64,000 nt of DNA from Gammaproteobacteria bacterium (GCA_009846005.1 VXYL01000068.1:215581-279580), one strand, 5' to 3'. Positions 16,816 through 26,248 are shown, numbered from the stretch's first letter. A program made the numbers and translations. Notes: generated by a model from the sequence alone, not told the origin.

Positions 16816-17535
16816 ATGGCCGGACATTCCAAGTGGGCGAACATCAAGCACCGCAAGGCGCGCCAGGATGCCAAGCGGGCCAAGGTGTGGACCAAGGTGA
16901 TCCGGGAACTGACGGTGGCGGCGCGGCTAGGCGGCGGCGACCCCAACGACAACCCCCGGCTTCGCGTTGCCATCGACAACGCGCTCTCGGTCAACATGCC
17001 TCGCGACACCATGGACCGTGCCATTTCCCGCGGCGTGGGCGGGCTGGAGGGCGGCGATGTCGAGGAGCTTACCTACGAGGGCTATGGGCCGGGGGGAGTG
17101 GCGGTGCTGGTCGAGGTCATGACCGACAACCGCAACCGGACCGTGGCGGCGGTTCGGCATGCGTTCAGCAAGTACGGAGGAAAGCTAGGCACCGATGGGT
17201 CGGTGGCCTACCTGTTCACGAAGCAAGGCATCGTGAGTCTCCTTGGCGCAGACGAGGATGCCGTGATGGACCTGGCGATAGAAGCCGGTGCCGAGGACAT
17301 CGAAAGCGAGGAGGACGGTGTCATTTCCGTGGTCACCCCGCCGGAGCGTTTCGCCGATGTGGTCAGTGCCCTGAAGAGCGGTGGGTTTGACCCGGAGCAC
17401 GCCGAGGTGGCGATGGTGCCGACGACGACCAGTCCGTGCGACGAAGAGACCGCCGCCAAGGTGCTGCGGCTGATCGATGCCCTCGACGATGTCGACGACG
17501 TGCAGAACGTCTACTGCAACGCCGGGTTTCCGTAA
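16816..17535 (+). CDS. yebC: YebC/PmpR-family protein
   Basis: A 239-residue member of the YebC/PmpR/TACO1 family. Members have been described as transcription regulators and, more recently, as factors that help ribosomes through difficult sequences. Hallmarks are the start [56 protein letters not shown] and the C-terminal NVYCNAGFP. Full length without oddities. It lies 29 bases after aspS and 27 before ruvC, in the conserved order. Confidence 0.96.
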   Translation: MAGHSKWANIKHRKARQDAKRAKVWTKVIRELTVAARLGGGDPNDNPRLRVAIDNALSVNMPRDTMDRAISRGVGGLEGGDVEELTYEGYGPGGVAVLVEVMTDNRNRTVAAVRHAFSKYGGKLGTDGSVAYLFTKQGIVSLLGADEDAVMDLAIEAGAEDIESEEDGVISVVTPPERFADVVSALKSGGFDPEHAEVAMVPTTTSPCDEETAAKVLRLIDALDDVDDVQNVYCNAGFP

Positions 17536-17562
17536 CGGCACCCGATTGAGAAAGAGGGTCGC

Positions 17563-18045
17563 ATGATCCGGGTGTTGGGTGTCGATCCCGGTTCACGGTT
17601 GACCGGCTACGGCGTGGTCGACGTCGATGGCAACGCGCTCGGCTACGTGGCGAGCGGGTGCATACAGACTGTCACGGGCCCCTTCACCGGACGGCTCGCG
17701 GACATCTATCGAGGCGTGGAAGAGGTCATCGCGGCCCACGCACCCGACGAGTTCGTCGTGGAGGAGGTCTTCTTCGCGAGAAACCCCCAATCTGCGCTCA
17801 AACTCGGCCAGGCCCGGGGGGTCGCCATCGCCGCCGCGGTCGGGGCCGGTCTCCCGGTCAGCGAGTATGCTGCCCGAGCCGTGAAGCAGGCTGTGGTGGG
17901 AACCGGCAACGCAACGAAGGCCCAGGTGCAATACATGGTCCGCGCCCTGCTCTCGCTTTCGGCCGATCCGTCATCGGATGCCGCCGATGCGCTTGCAGTC
18001 GCGATCTGTCACGTCAATACTCGCATCCGGCAAAAGGAATGCTAA
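17563..18045 (+). CDS. ruvC: Holliday junction resolvase RuvC
   Basis: Endonuclease that cuts Holliday junctions made and moved by RuvAB. 160 residues, a little shorter than E. coli RuvC (173). The catalytic acids are visible: Asp7 in VLGVDPGS, Glu67 or Glu68 in [10 protein letters not shown], and the Asp pair in [15 protein letters not shown]. The start [10 protein letters not shown] is the standard one. ruvA follows after 138 bases without an obvious gene, so the ruv genes form one cluster but are not all overlapping. Confidence 0.96.
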   Translation: MIRVLGVDPGSRLTGYGVVDVDGNALGYVASGCIQTVTGPFTGRLADIYRGVEEVIAAHAPDEFVVEEVFFARNPQSALKLGQARGVAIAAAVGAGLPVSEYAARAVKQAVVGTGNATKAQVQYMVRALLSLSADPSSDAADALAVAICHVNTRIRQKEC

Positions 18046-18183
18046 GCGACGGGACCGCGTGAGCGACGTCGCAGTGTCGGTCGCGTGCCCTCGGCGGACA
18101 CCGTCGCCGGAAGCGCGCGATCCAGGAGATTTGATGGACCCGCCAGGCTCTGGATCTTTGACGGCCCGCGGAGGACGCGTGTC

Positions 18184-18771
18184 GTGATCGGCCTGCTGCG
18201 CGGCAAACTCGTCGAACGCGACGGTCCGACGGCGCTCATCGAAGTCGGCGGCGTCGGCTACGAGGTCGAGGTGTCCGCCGCCGCGATCGAGATGCTCGCG
18301 GCGCATCCCGAGAAGGTGGTGATCTACACCCACCTGGTTGTTCGCGAAGACGCACAGACGCTCTACGGATTCGCGAACATATCGGAACGCGACCTGTTCC
18401 GGACGTTGATAAAGGTCACCGGTATCGGTCCCCGACTCGCCCTGTCGTTGTTGTCGAGCGTCGCCACCGACGTGTTCGCGAATGCCATAACCAGCGGCAA
18501 TACGGCGGCGCTGGAGCGCGTTCCCGGAATCGGCAGGAAGACCGCCCAGCGACTCGTCGTGGAACTCAAGGACAAGGTCCGGGGGTTGTCCGCGATCACC
18601 AGCGTGGGCAGTACGCCCACAACGCGTGAAGCCGTGCTCGCTCTGATCGCGCTGGGCTACCGCGAAGGCACGGCAGACCAGGTCGTCCGCAACGTCGCCG
18701 ATGGCGGCGAGGTCGAGTGGAGTACCGAAGACCTCATCCAGGAAGCGCTCAGGCGTCTGGCGACGGAATGA
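18184..18771 (+). CDS. ruvA: Holliday junction branch migration protein RuvA
   Basis: Binds four-way junctions as a tetramer and loads RuvB. 195 residues. The GTG at 18184 gives the usual beginning ([12 protein letters not shown], then GGVGYEVEV) and is preferred to an upstream ATG at 18085. Domain I OB fold spans about 1-62. The helix-hairpin-helix region follows ([16 protein letters not shown], then [15 protein letters not shown]). Domain III is at the end ([20 protein letters not shown]) and contacts RuvB. The stop overlaps the ruvB ATG (ATGA), implying translational coupling. Confidence 0.96.
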   Translation: MIGLLRGKLVERDGPTALIEVGGVGYEVEVSAAAIEMLAAHPEKVVIYTHLVVREDAQTLYGFANISERDLFRTLIKVTGIGPRLALSLLSSVATDVFANAITSGNTAALERVPGIGRKTAQRLVVELKDKVRGLSAITSVGSTPTTREAVLALIALGYREGTADQVVRNVADGGEVEWSTEDLIQEALRRLATE

Positions 18772-19835
18772 GCGTGCTGCCCGATCGAGTCACGTCCGGC
18801 GTCGTCGGCGACGAGGACCGCTCGTTCGACCGTGCCCTCCGACCGACACGACTCGACGAATACGTCGGCCAGGGCAGGGTCAAGGAACAGATGGCGATCT
18901 TCATCGAAGCCGCTCGCCGCCGTGGCGACTGCCTGGATCACACGCTGATCTTCGGTCCGCCGGGTCTCGGCAAGACGACTCTCGCGCACATCGTCGCCAA
19001 CGAGATGAGGGTTGCCTGCAAGGCGACTTCGGGACCCGTCTTGGAGAAACAAGGGGACCTTGCCGCCCAGTTGACCAACTTGGACGACGGCGACGTGCTG
19101 TTCATCGACGAGATCCACCGTCTCTCGCCGGTGGTGGAGGAGATCCTCTATCCGGCGATGGAGGACGGCAAGCTACCCATCCTGATCGGCGAGGGGCCGG
19201 CGGCGAAGTCCATCGTCCTGACCTTGAAACGCTTCACCCTAGTGGGCGCCACGACGCGCGCGGGGCTCCTGACATCGCCGCTGCGGGACCGCTTCGGCAT
19301 CGTCGAGCGCCTCGAGTTCTACTCGCCGGACGAGCTGGCGGAAATCGTCGCCGTATCCGCCGGAAAACTCGACATTCCCATCGAGGCTGCGGGAGCGAAG
19401 GAGATTGCCAGGCGTTCGCGCGGCACGCCGCGTGTTGCCAACCGGCTGCTCAGACGCGTGCGCGACTACGCCGAGGTCAAGAGCGGGGGCGCCGTGACCC
19501 GGGACACGGCGAATGCGGCCTTGAGCATGCTCGAGGTAGACGATCGGGGCCTCGACGGTATGGACCGGATCCTGCTCGAGGCCATTGCCGGAAAGTTCGG
19601 CGGCGGTCCTGTTGGCGTCGAGACGCTGTCGGCGGCGATCAGCGAGGAACGCGACACCATCGAGTACGTCATCGAGCCGTTCCTGGTCCAGGAAGGCTAC
19701 ATCATGCGCACCCCGCGTGGCCGGGTCGCCACGGATGCCGCCTACCGGCACCTCGGGTTGGCTCCCGGGGGCCGTGCACGCGACGGGCAATTGGAGTTGG
19801 ATTTGGCGGGGGCACCCCAGCCGGACGAGCGATGA
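18768..19835 (+). CDS. ruvB: Holliday junction branch migration ATPase RuvB
   Basis: Hexameric AAA+ motor that drives branch migration with RuvA. 355 residues. Walker A is GPPGLGKTT, Walker [10 protein letters not shown], sensor 1 [18 protein letters not shown], and the winged-helix domain ends in [17 protein letters not shown]. The start [11 protein letters not shown] overlaps the ruvA stop. In many gammaproteobacteria the thioesterase gene ybgC stands between ruvB and tolQ. Here there are only 91 non-coding bases. Confidence 0.97.
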   Translation: MSVLPDRVTSGVVGDEDRSFDRALRPTRLDEYVGQGRVKEQMAIFIEAARRRGDCLDHTLIFGPPGLGKTTLAHIVANEMRVACKATSGPVLEKQGDLAAQLTNLDDGDVLFIDEIHRLSPVVEEILYPAMEDGKLPILIGEGPAAKSIVLTLKRFTLVGATTRAGLLTSPLRDRFGIVERLEFYSPDELAEIVAVSAGKLDIPIEAAGAKEIARRSRGTPRVANRLLRRVRDYAEVKSGGAVTRDTANAALSMLEVDDRGLDGMDRILLEAIAGKFGGGPVGVETLSAAISEERDTIEYVIEPFLVQEGYIMRTPRGRVATDAAYRHLGLAPGGRARDGQLELDLAGAPQPDER

Positions 19836-19926
19836 TGACGATACGGCATCGAGACTTGAACCGAGCGGGAGCCTTGTTCCGGGTTCAACGAATGCACGGC
19901 TGCAACGATGCGACGGGGGAGGACAT

Positions 19927-20604
19927 ATGACCCAGCCCGCTTCAATTCTGGAACTGATCGCCAATGCAAGCCCCCTCGTTCAGGCGGTCATGGTCATCCT
20001 GCTCCTGGCGTCGCTGGCGTCCTGGGTGCTGATCTTCCAGCGCTGGTTCGGGCTCAACCGGGTTCAGGGCGAAATCGACGACTTCGAGGACGAGTTCTGG
20101 AGCGGCGTCGACCTCGCCGAACTGAACAGCGAACTCGCCGAACGCGAAGACGACCTCACGGGAATCGAGACGGTCTTCGCCGCCGGTTTCGGCGAATACC
20201 AGCGACTGTCCGCGGCCGGGACCACGGATCCGGACGCCGTCATGCAGTTCGTGCAACGAGCGATGCGCGTGGCCTTGACCCACGAGGAGGAGCGCTTGGG
20301 ACGCCACCTGCCGTTCCTCGCGACGGTCGGTTCAACTAGCGTCTATGTCGGCCTGTTCGGTACGGTCTGGGGCATCATGAATGCGTTCCGCAACGTCGCC
20401 ACGATGACCCAGGCGACGCTCGCGGCGGTGGCGCCGGGTATCTCGGAGGCGCTGATCGCCACCGCGATGGGGCTCTTCGCGGCAATTCCCGCGGTGATCG
20501 GCTACAACCGGTTCGCAGCGCGGGTGGAGGTGCTGATGAAGCGCTACGAGGCGTTCGCGGACGAGTTGACATCCATCCTGCACCGCACCGTGGTTGCCGG
20601 ATAG
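19927..20604 (+). CDS. tolQ: Tol-Pal system protein TolQ
   Basis: Inner-membrane subunit of the proton channel that energises TolA during cell division and outer-membrane constriction. 225 residues, MotA/ExbB family with three membrane helices (about 15-38, 135-157 and 170-190). The family core LGRHLPFLATVGSTSVYVGLFGTVWGIM leads into helix 2 and ATAMGLFAAIPAVIGYN is helix 3. The ATG at 19927 is preceded by a strong GGGGGAGGA site. It is the first gene of the tolQ-R-A-B-pal-cpoB block. Confidence 0.96.
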   Translation: MTQPASILELIANASPLVQAVMVILLLASLASWVLIFQRWFGLNRVQGEIDDFEDEFWSGVDLAELNSELAEREDDLTGIETVFAAGFGEYQRLSAAGTTDPDAVMQFVQRAMRVALTHEEERLGRHLPFLATVGSTSVYVGLFGTVWGIMNAFRNVATMTQATLAAVAPGISEALIATAMGLFAAIPAVIGYNRFAARVEVLMKRYEAFADELTSILHRTVVAG

Positions 20605-20640
20605 GCGGGATCCAACCGATGAATCGCTGGGTATAGCGCC

Positions 20641-21093
20641 ATGGCAGCCCGTCGCAAGCCGATGTCGGAAATCAATGTCGTGCCCTACATCGACGTGATG
20701 CTCGTGCTACTGGTGATCTTCATGGTCACGGCGCCGCTCACCAACCAGGGCGTCAAGGTGGATTTGCCAAGCGCGGACTCGGAGCCGCTCACCAACGAGG
20801 AGGATCCGTTGGTGGTCACCGTTAACGCCAACGGCGAGATCTTTGTCAACACGGGCATGCCGCGGCCCGGTGCCGAAGGAACCCGGGCGACGATCTTTTC
20901 GCTGCTCGACCAGGCGGAGAAGATACTCGAGGTGCGGCCTGACCTGCCGGTATACGTGCGGGGCGACAGGGGCGTGCCGTACGGCGAGGTCGTTCGGGTG
21001 ATGTCCGTGCTGCAACGCGCGGGTGCGGCTAGCGTGGGTCTTATCACCGATCCCGTCGAGTCCCTGGAGATCGGTGGCGACGGCGAGACATGA
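20641..21093 (+). CDS. tolR: Tol-Pal system protein TolR
   Basis: Partner of TolQ in the stator, ExbD/TolR family, 150 residues. One membrane helix near residues 15-34 (YIDVMLVLLVIFMVTAPL) contains the conserved Asp that carries protons. A periplasmic domain follows, with the conserved VYVRGDRGVPYGEVVRVM. Its stop overlaps the tolA ATG (ATGA), suggesting coupled translation. Confidence 0.96.
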   Translation: MAARRKPMSEINVVPYIDVMLVLLVIFMVTAPLTNQGVKVDLPSADSEPLTNEEDPLVVTVNANGEIFVNTGMPRPGAEGTRATIFSLLDQAEKILEVRPDLPVYVRGDRGVPYGEVVRVMSVLQRAGAASVGLITDPVESLEIGGDGET

Positions 21094-21800
21094 GCAACGT
21101 CCGCGACTATGCCTTTCCGGTAGCGTTGGCGCTGTTGCTGCACTGCGGCGTGTTCGCCCTGCTGCTTCAGAACTGGCAGCCCGAGACTGACGACCTGCGT
21201 CTCTATGAGCCGCGGGTCATCGAGGCCAAGCTGATCGTCATGGAAAAGCCGGCGCCGCCCCCCGCGCCAAAAGCGGAACCGAAACCGGCACCGGCGCCCC
21301 AGGTCGCGCCAGCACCGAAGCCGCAGCCAAAACCCGCGCCGACGCCTGCCCCGCCGGTCGAGGAGCCGCCGAAACCCGATCCGGAGGAAACGCGTCGCGC
21401 CGAGGCGGAACGCAAGCGCCAGGATCGCCTGCAGGAACTGTCCGAACAGTCGACGCAGTTGGCGCTGGCGGAGGAACTGGCCGATTTGCGCGATGCGGAG
21501 GCAGACGCTGAGACCATGTCCTATGCCGCGGCGATCCGCCAAGCGATCGTCGAGGCGTGGTCGCGGCCGCCGAGTGCCCGTCTTGGCATGCAGGCCCGAT
21601 TGCGGGTGGATCTCGTGCCTTCGGGCGACCTGCTGGCAGTGACCGTACTCGAGTCAAGCGGCAACCCCGCCTTCGACCGTTCCGCCGAGGTGGCGGTGCG
21701 CAAGGTGGGGCGTTTCGATGTGCCGAAGGAGAGCCGCCTGTTCGAGAAGAACTTCCGGCGCTTCACCCTGTTGTTCAAACCGGAGGATCTACTGCGATGA
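21090..21800 (+). CDS. tolA: Tol-Pal system protein TolA (short form)
   Basis: Inner-membrane protein that spans the periplasm and links TolQR to TolB-Pal. 236 residues, well short of E. coli TolA (421). One N-terminal helix (about 7-29) is followed by a Pro/Ala/Lys linker (about 50-95) and an Arg/Glu-rich helical stretch (about 97-140). The C-terminal TonB-like domain (about 141-236) contains LRVDLVPSGDLLAVTVLESSGN and the FDRSAEVAV motif. The shortening is in the long helical domain II, a common variation. It overlaps tolR and tolB by ATGA junctions. Confidence 0.92.
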   Translation: MSNVRDYAFPVALALLLHCGVFALLLQNWQPETDDLRLYEPRVIEAKLIVMEKPAPPPAPKAEPKPAPAPQVAPAPKPQPKPAPTPAPPVEEPPKPDPEETRRAEAERKRQDRLQELSEQSTQLALAEELADLRDAEADAETMSYAAAIRQAIVEAWSRPPSARLGMQARLRVDLVPSGDLLAVTVLESSGNPAFDRSAEVAVRKVGRFDVPKESRLFEKNFRRFTLLFKPEDLLR

Positions 21801-23131
21801 ACGCGCGTGACCTAGTGAGAGCGCTGTTCGTGGCTGCCGTCGCCTTTACGGCACCCGTGGCGCAGGCCCTTGAAATCGTCATCCCCGAGGGCTGGGACAG
21901 TCCGACCAAGGTGGCCGTCGTGCCCTTTGGCAGTGCAATGGCGCCCGATGAACCAGATCCCATGGCGAGTGTCGACCTGGCGGGCATTGTCGCCTTCGAC
22001 TTGACGCGCAGCGGTCAATTCTCGCTCCTGCAATCTGACAACATGCTCTCGTATCCGTCGGCGCCGGACCAGGTCTACTTTCGCGATTGGCGCATCCTCG
22101 ACATGGACTACCTGGTCATCGGTCGCGCCTGGACGGAGGCATCCGGGGCGGTCTCGGTGGTCTACCACCTCTATGATGTGACCTCGGAACGCGAAATCGC
22201 CTCGTCGCGAATCACGGCTGCCCCGGAGAAGCTCCGCGACATCGCCCATCGCATCTCCGACGAAGTCTACGAACACATCACCGGCATCCGGGGCGCTTTC
22301 TCGACCAAGCTGCTCTACGTCCTGGTGGAGGACGCCGCGACCAACTCGCCGACCTACCACCTGAAAGTTGCGGACGCGGACGGTGCCCGAGCGCGAACCG
22401 TGTTTCGATCCACCGAGCCGCTGCTGTCGCCGAACTGGGCGCCGGACGCGCTTAGCATCGCCTACGTGTCCTTCGAGACCGGAAAGTCGACCATCGTGGT
22501 CCAAGACCTGGCGAGTGGCGAACGTGAACACATCGCGGCCTATCCCGGAATCAACGGCGCTCCGGAATTCTCGCCGGACGGCACCAAGCTCGCGATGTCG
22601 TTGTCCCGGGACGGCAATGCCGAGATCTACACGCTCGACCTCGCCAGCCGCGAGCTTCGGCGTATTACGCGCTGGCCGACCGCGATCGATACCGAGCCGA
22701 GTTGGACCGCCGATGGGATGAGCCTGATCTTCACCTCCGACCGGCCCGGCAAGCCCCAGATCTACCAGGTTGACCTTGACAAGCTGAATCCGGATCGCCT
22801 CACCTGGGAAGGGGACTACAACGCCCGCGCCAGGCTCCTGCCCAACGGCCGCCACCTCGTCTACGTGCACCGGCGGGAGAGGGTCTACCACATCGCATGG
22901 CAAGATCTCGAGCGCGGCACAGTACGGGTGTTGACGCAAACCGCACTGGACGAATCGCCGTCGTTGGCCCCCAACGGCACCATGATGATCTACGCCACCC
23001 AGGACCTTGGCAGGGGTATACTGGCCGTCGTTTCGATCGACAACGGGTTCAGGTACCTGTTGCCGGAAGCGGCGGGCGACGTACGCGAGCCGGCGTGGTC
23101 CCCTTTCATCGATGCGTTGCGGGGCCGCTGA
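21797..23131 (+). CDS. tolB: Tol-Pal system beta-propeller protein TolB
   Basis: Periplasmic protein that shuttles between Pal and TolA. 444 residues with a signal peptide (about 1-23, ending APVAQA before LEIVI). The N-terminal alpha/beta domain runs to about 170 (VAVVPF, VAFDLTRSGQFSLL). A six-bladed propeller follows with repeated FSPDG/WTADG-type motifs (PEFSPDGTKLAMSLSRDGN, PSWTADGMSLIFTSDRPG). The ATG at 21797 overlaps the tolA stop. Confidence 0.96.
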   Translation: MNARDLVRALFVAAVAFTAPVAQALEIVIPEGWDSPTKVAVVPFGSAMAPDEPDPMASVDLAGIVAFDLTRSGQFSLLQSDNMLSYPSAPDQVYFRDWRILDMDYLVIGRAWTEASGAVSVVYHLYDVTSEREIASSRITAAPEKLRDIAHRISDEVYEHITGIRGAFSTKLLYVLVEDAATNSPTYHLKVADADGARARTVFRSTEPLLSPNWAPDALSIAYVSFETGKSTIVVQDLASGEREHIAAYPGINGAPEFSPDGTKLAMSLSRDGNAEIYTLDLASRELRRITRWPTAIDTEPSWTADGMSLIFTSDRPGKPQIYQVDLDKLNPDRLTWEGDYNARARLLPNGRHLVYVHRRERVYHIAWQDLERGTVRVLTQTALDESPSLAPNGTMMIYATQDLGRGILAVVSIDNGFRYLLPEAAGDVREPAWSPFIDALRGR

Positions 23132-23163
23132 GGAACAACGGACAAGGACATATGGGAGGAGAC

Positions 23164-23694
23164 ATGATTCGTCAATTGTTCGGCGCATTGTCGGTGGTTC
23201 TGGCGGGTGTGTTGCTCAGCGCCTGTCAGAGCACCGAGCCAGAGCCGGAACCGGAGCCCGTGGTGCAAACGCCCGTCGTGAAACCCACGCCGCCGCCGAA
23301 GGAGCCCGAACCGGAACCTCCGTTCGACGAGAACCTGAATCCGCTGGACCCGGTTACGCGGAAGCCGCTCAACAGCACCTTCTACTTCGAATACGACCAG
23401 GCGAGACTGGCCCAGGGCGACATTCGCGTCTTGGCCGTGCACGCCCAGATACTGCGCGACTACCGCAACCGCAGCGTCAACATCGAAGGCCACTGCGACG
23501 AACGCGGCACCCGCGAATACAACCTCGCGCTCGGCGAGCGGCGGTCGGACGCGGTACGGCGCTACCTGATCTCGGCGGGCGTTCGTTCGACGCAGATAGA
23601 GACCGTCAGCTTCGGTGAGGAGCGGCCCGTCGATCCCGGCCATGACGAGAGCGCCTGGGCGAAAAACCGTCGCGCGATGATGATCTACCGGTAG
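23164..23694 (+). CDS. pal: Peptidoglycan-associated lipoprotein Pal
   Basis: Outer-membrane lipoprotein that grips peptidoglycan. 176 residues: signal peptide with lipobox LLSAC (Cys about 19), a Glu/Pro-rich linker, then the OmpA-like domain (about 75-176). That domain has FYFEYDQARL, the peptidoglycan-binding stretch NIEGHCDERGTREYNLALGERR and the end WAKNRRAMMIYR. The ATG at 23164 is chosen because GGGAGGA lies just upstream; an ATG 12 bases earlier overlaps that site. Confidence 0.95.
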   Translation: MIRQLFGALSVVLAGVLLSACQSTEPEPEPEPVVQTPVVKPTPPPKEPEPEPPFDENLNPLDPVTRKPLNSTFYFEYDQARLAQGDIRVLAVHAQILRDYRNRSVNIEGHCDERGTREYNLALGERRSDAVRRYLISAGVRSTQIETVSFGEERPVDPGHDESAWAKNRRAMMIYR

Positions 23695-23727
23695 ACGTCC
23701 GCCGCGCGGCGCGCTTAAGGGAACAGC

Positions 23728-24573
23728 GTGGACGCACACCGTAGGAACGCTCGCCCCGTAGGGGCCGCCCTTGTGGCGGCCCGCGTCGGCTTACTCCCGA
23801 TTTGCGCATTTGCCGCCGCGCATCTCGCGTTAGCCGCCAGTGCATTGGCCGCCGCCGCGCCTGTACGTGAATCGGAGGGTCGCGAGATTCGGCGGAACCC
23901 GCAAGCACTGGCGAACGAGGATGTTGCCGAGTCGCCGTCCGACGTCAATACCCTGTACTACGATCTCCAATTCACGCAGGACGAAGTCCGCCGCCTGCAT
24001 GGCCTTGTCGAGGAACTGAATCACCGCATAGACCGCCTCGAGAGCGAACAGCGCGAACGCTACATCGAGCTTGACCAACGGCTTTTGGAACTCCGCACGG
24101 GCGGCGGCGTGGTCCCGCCAGGCGAGGACGTCGCGTCGGATTCCAATGCCGCCGCGGCGCCGGTACCTGTAACGGAGTATGAGGCCTACAACGTCGCCAT
24201 CGAACTGGTGAACACCGCGCGGCCGCTGCCGGCGTCCGAGCAACGGCCCCAGTACCAGCGTGCCATGGGCCTTTTTCGCGAGATCATCAAGGACTATCCC
24301 AACGGCGAATACACCGCCAACGCGTTCTATTGGATCGGTCAACTCCATTTCGCATTGAAGGAATACGAAGACGCCCGGGCCATGTTTACCCAGGTCGAGG
24401 CGCTCTACGACGACCATCCGAAGGTTCCCGACGCGCTCTACAAGCTCGGCGAGACCTACAACGTGCTTGGCGACACCGCGCGTGCCCGGGAATATCTGAA
24501 CCGCGTGATCAACGACTTTCCAGCTAGCACGGCGGCGGGCCTTGCCCGGAAGTATCTCGCCGAACTTCGTTGA
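23728..24573 (+). CDS. cpoB: Tol-Pal-associated coordinator CpoB (YbgF), with repeat-encoded leader
   Basis: Periplasmic protein that coordinates peptidoglycan synthesis with Tol-mediated constriction. 281 residues: signal peptide, a trimeric coiled coil (about 75-125, DEVRRLHGLVEELNHRIDRLE) and C-terminal TPR repeats (about 150-281, AMGLFREIIKDYPNGEYTANAFYWIG). The GTG at 23728 has AAGGGA five bases upstream, so it is probably used. Codons 10-19 (PVGAALVAAR) then come from a family I hairpin repeat, which forms part of the signal-peptide front. A GTG at 23773 inside the repeat would give a shorter leader. The stop overlaps the next gene's TTG. Confidence 0.9.
   Translation: MDAHRRNARPVGAALVAARVGLLPICAFAAAHLALAASALAAAAPVRESEGREIRRNPQALANEDVAESPSDVNTLYYDLQFTQDEVRRLHGLVEELNHRIDRLESEQRERYIELDQRLLELRTGGGVVPPGEDVASDSNAAAAPVPVTEYEAYNVAIELVNTARPLPASEQRPQYQRAMGLFREIIKDYPNGEYTANAFYWIGQLHFALKEYEDARAMFTQVEALYDDHPKVPDALYKLGETYNVLGDTARAREYLNRVINDFPASTAAGLARKYLAELR
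23756..23785 (+). repeat. Family I hairpin repeat, copy b, inside cpoB
   Basis: CCGTAGGGGCCGCC, loop CTTGT, then GGCGGCCCGCG. Arms GGGCCGCC and GGCGGCCC pair perfectly. It lies wholly within the 5' coding region of cpoB and in frame, so it is translated if the GTG at 23728 is the start. Confidence 0.85.
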
Positions 24574-25265
24574 ATAGCCTGCCGCATTCGATCCAGGTTT
24601 CAACGGACAAGCCTGCATCGAGAGATACGCTCCGGATCACCGAGATATTCTTCTCGCTGCAAGGCGAGGCGAAGAGCGTTGGGCGTCCAACGACGTTTGT
24701 ACGCCTAACCGGATGCCCGCTGCGCTGCCAATACTGCGACACCGCCTATGCCTTTACCGGGGGCACGACGATGTGTCTCGACGACATCTGCCAACGGGTC
24801 GCGGCGAATCCGACCCGCCATGTCACGGTAACGGGCGGCGAACCGTTGGCGCAGCCGGGTGTCCATGGCCTGATGGGGCGACTCGCCGACGCGGGCTACG
24901 CCGTGTCCCTGGAGACCAGCGGCGCACTCGACATCGCACAAGTCGACGCGCGCGTTTCGCGGGTCGTCGACTTCAAGACGCCGGGTTCCGGCGAATCGCA
25001 TCGTAACCGGTTCGAGAACGTTCGCCACTTGCGCGCGGCGGACCAGGTCAAGTTCGTGATCTGCGACGGCGACGACTACGAGTGGGCGAAGGCGTGCTGC
25101 GCGAAGCATGACCTGACGAACCGAGTGAGCGATGTGCTGTTTTCGCCGTCGGCGGGGGAGCTGGACCCGACCGAGTTGGCAGATTGGATTCTCGGCGACG
25201 GGCTCGACGTGCGTTTCCAGATCCAGCTCCACAAGGTGCTGTGGGGCGACGAACCGGGTCGATGA
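24570..25265 (+). CDS. queE: 7-carboxy-7-deazaguanine synthase QueE
   Basis: Radical-SAM enzyme that makes 7-carboxy-7-deazaguanine for queuosine synthesis. 231 residues. The cluster motif is CxxxCxxC (CPLRCQYC) near residues 49-56, after the substrate-side [32 protein letters not shown] is the GGE motif. No ATG is available before the conserved part. A TTG at 24570 overlapping the cpoB stop fits and gives an N-terminal tail of about 20 residues before the fold. The stop overlaps the queC ATG. Confidence 0.93.
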   Translation: MNSLPHSIQVSTDKPASRDTLRITEIFFSLQGEAKSVGRPTTFVRLTGCPLRCQYCDTAYAFTGGTTMCLDDICQRVAANPTRHVTVTGGEPLAQPGVHGLMGRLADAGYAVSLETSGALDIAQVDARVSRVVDFKTPGSGESHRNRFENVRHLRAADQVKFVICDGDDYEWAKACCAKHDLTNRVSDVLFSPSAGELDPTELADWILGDGLDVRFQIQLHKVLWGDEPGR

Positions 25266-25948
25266 ACGACCGCGCTGTCGTCCTGGTCTCCGGCGGCCTC
25301 GACTCGGCGACAGTCCTCGCCATCGCCAGGCACGAGGGCTACGCCTGTCACGCCCTGTCGTTCGACTATGGGCAACGCCACGGTGTGGAACTCGTGGCGG
25401 CGGCACGCGTTGCACGCTTGGCGGGTGCCGTTGAGCACCGGGTCGTGAAAGTGGATCTGGCGGCCTTCGGTGGTTCGGCGTTGACGGACGTCACGCTAGC
25501 GATTCCCGAAACCAGTACCGACGGCATCCCGATCACCTACGTGCCGGCCCGCAACACGGTGTTCCTCGCGCTCGCCCTCGCGTGGGCGGAAACGCTCGAG
25601 GCACGGCACTTGTTCATCGGCGTCAACGCCGTCGACTACTCGGGCTATCCCGATTGCCGTCCTGCGTTCATAACAGCCTTCGAGCGACTCGCGAACCTTG
25701 CGACCAAGATCGGCGTGGAAGGTGGCGCGATCGAAATCCACGCCCCGCTCATCAACCTCACTAAGGCCGAGATCATCCGCCGGGGGACCGAACTCGGGGT
25801 GGACTATGCCGCGACCGTGTCCTGCTATCAGCCGAGCCGGAACGGCGAAGCCTGCGGATCTTGCGACAGTTGCCGCATCCGGCGCGCCGGGTTCCAAGTC
25901 GCAGGCGCGGTCGATCCCACGCGTTATTGTTGCCGCACGGGGCAATAG
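25262..25948 (+). CDS. queC: 7-cyano-7-deazaguanine synthase QueC
   Basis: ATP-dependent enzyme that converts the QueE product to preQ0 in queuosine synthesis. 228 residues. PP-loop motif [14 protein letters not shown] at the N-terminus, [11 protein letters not shown], the conserved [18 protein letters not shown], and a C-terminal four-cysteine zinc site (Cys194 region through [10 protein letters not shown]). The ATG at 25262 overlaps the queE stop (ATGA). queD and folE, also needed, are not in the window. Confidence 0.95.
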   Translation: MNDRAVVLVSGGLDSATVLAIARHEGYACHALSFDYGQRHGVELVAAARVARLAGAVEHRVVKVDLAAFGGSALTDVTLAIPETSTDGIPITYVPARNTVFLALALAWAETLEARHLFIGVNAVDYSGYPDCRPAFITAFERLANLATKIGVEGGAIEIHAPLINLTKAEIIRRGTELGVDYAATVSCYQPSRNGEACGSCDSCRIRRAGFQVAGAVDPTRYCCRTGQ

Positions 25949-26057
25949 TGTCAGTGGTGATGGGCGGCTCGACCGTGGCTAGATCTCTCCGCCGGTCGAC
26001 GGCGACTTCATGGCGGCCTGGGGTTGCTTGCGACCTCTGGTTGTCCCCCGCGTTCCG

Positions 26058-26096
26058 GCGATCCATTGCGATCCATTGCGACAAGTGCGATCCATT
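26058..26096 (+). repeat. Short direct repeat, GCGATCCATT, three copies
   Basis: GCGATCCATT at 26058-26067, 26068-26077 and 26087-26096. The third copy lies in the loop of a possible hairpin with arms CGACAAG (26079-26085) and CTTGTCG (26101-26107). The right arm contains the candidate -35 box of the tRNA-Lys promoter. A protein-binding or termination role is possible, but the hairpin has no T-tail. Confidence 0.6.
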
Positions 26097-26101
26097 GCGG
26101 C

Positions 26102-26130
26102 TTGTCGTTGAAAGTAACCGCACATACAAT
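26102..26130 (+). promoter_or_regulatory. Sigma-70-type promoter for tRNA-Lys
   Basis: TTGTCG (26102-26107), a 17-base spacer, then TACAAT (26125-26130), 29 bases before the tRNA. The bases right after the -10 box are GC-rich (GCGCCGCGC), the discriminator type linked to stringent control of stable-RNA promoters. Boxes match consensus at 4/6 and 5/6. Confidence 0.6.
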
Positions 26131-26159
26131 GCGCCGCGCTTTTCGCCGCGCACGGTCGT

Positions 26160-26235
26160 GGGTCGTTAGCTCAGTCGGTAGAGCACCGGGCTTTTAACCC
26201 GTTGGTCCTGGGTTCGAGCCCCAGACGGCCCACCA
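26160..26235 (+). tRNA. tRNA-Lys (UUU)
   Basis: A 76-base tRNA with all four stems. Acceptor GGGTCGT pairs with ACGGCCC (one G-T pair). D arm is GCTC/GAGC. Anticodon stem CCGGG/CCCGT closes the loop CTTTTAA, anticodon TTT at 26193-26195. T arm CTGGG-TTCGAGC-CCCAG. The 3' CCA is encoded. A tRNA-Lys near the queC end of the tol-pal region is also known in pseudomonads. Confidence 0.97.
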
Positions 26236-26248
26236 ATCCTCCCGTCAC

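Noticed and set aside
24600..24800. A fully independent promoter or riboswitch (preQ1-type) before queE
   Set aside because: queE overlaps the cpoB stop, leaving no untranslated space for an aptamer.
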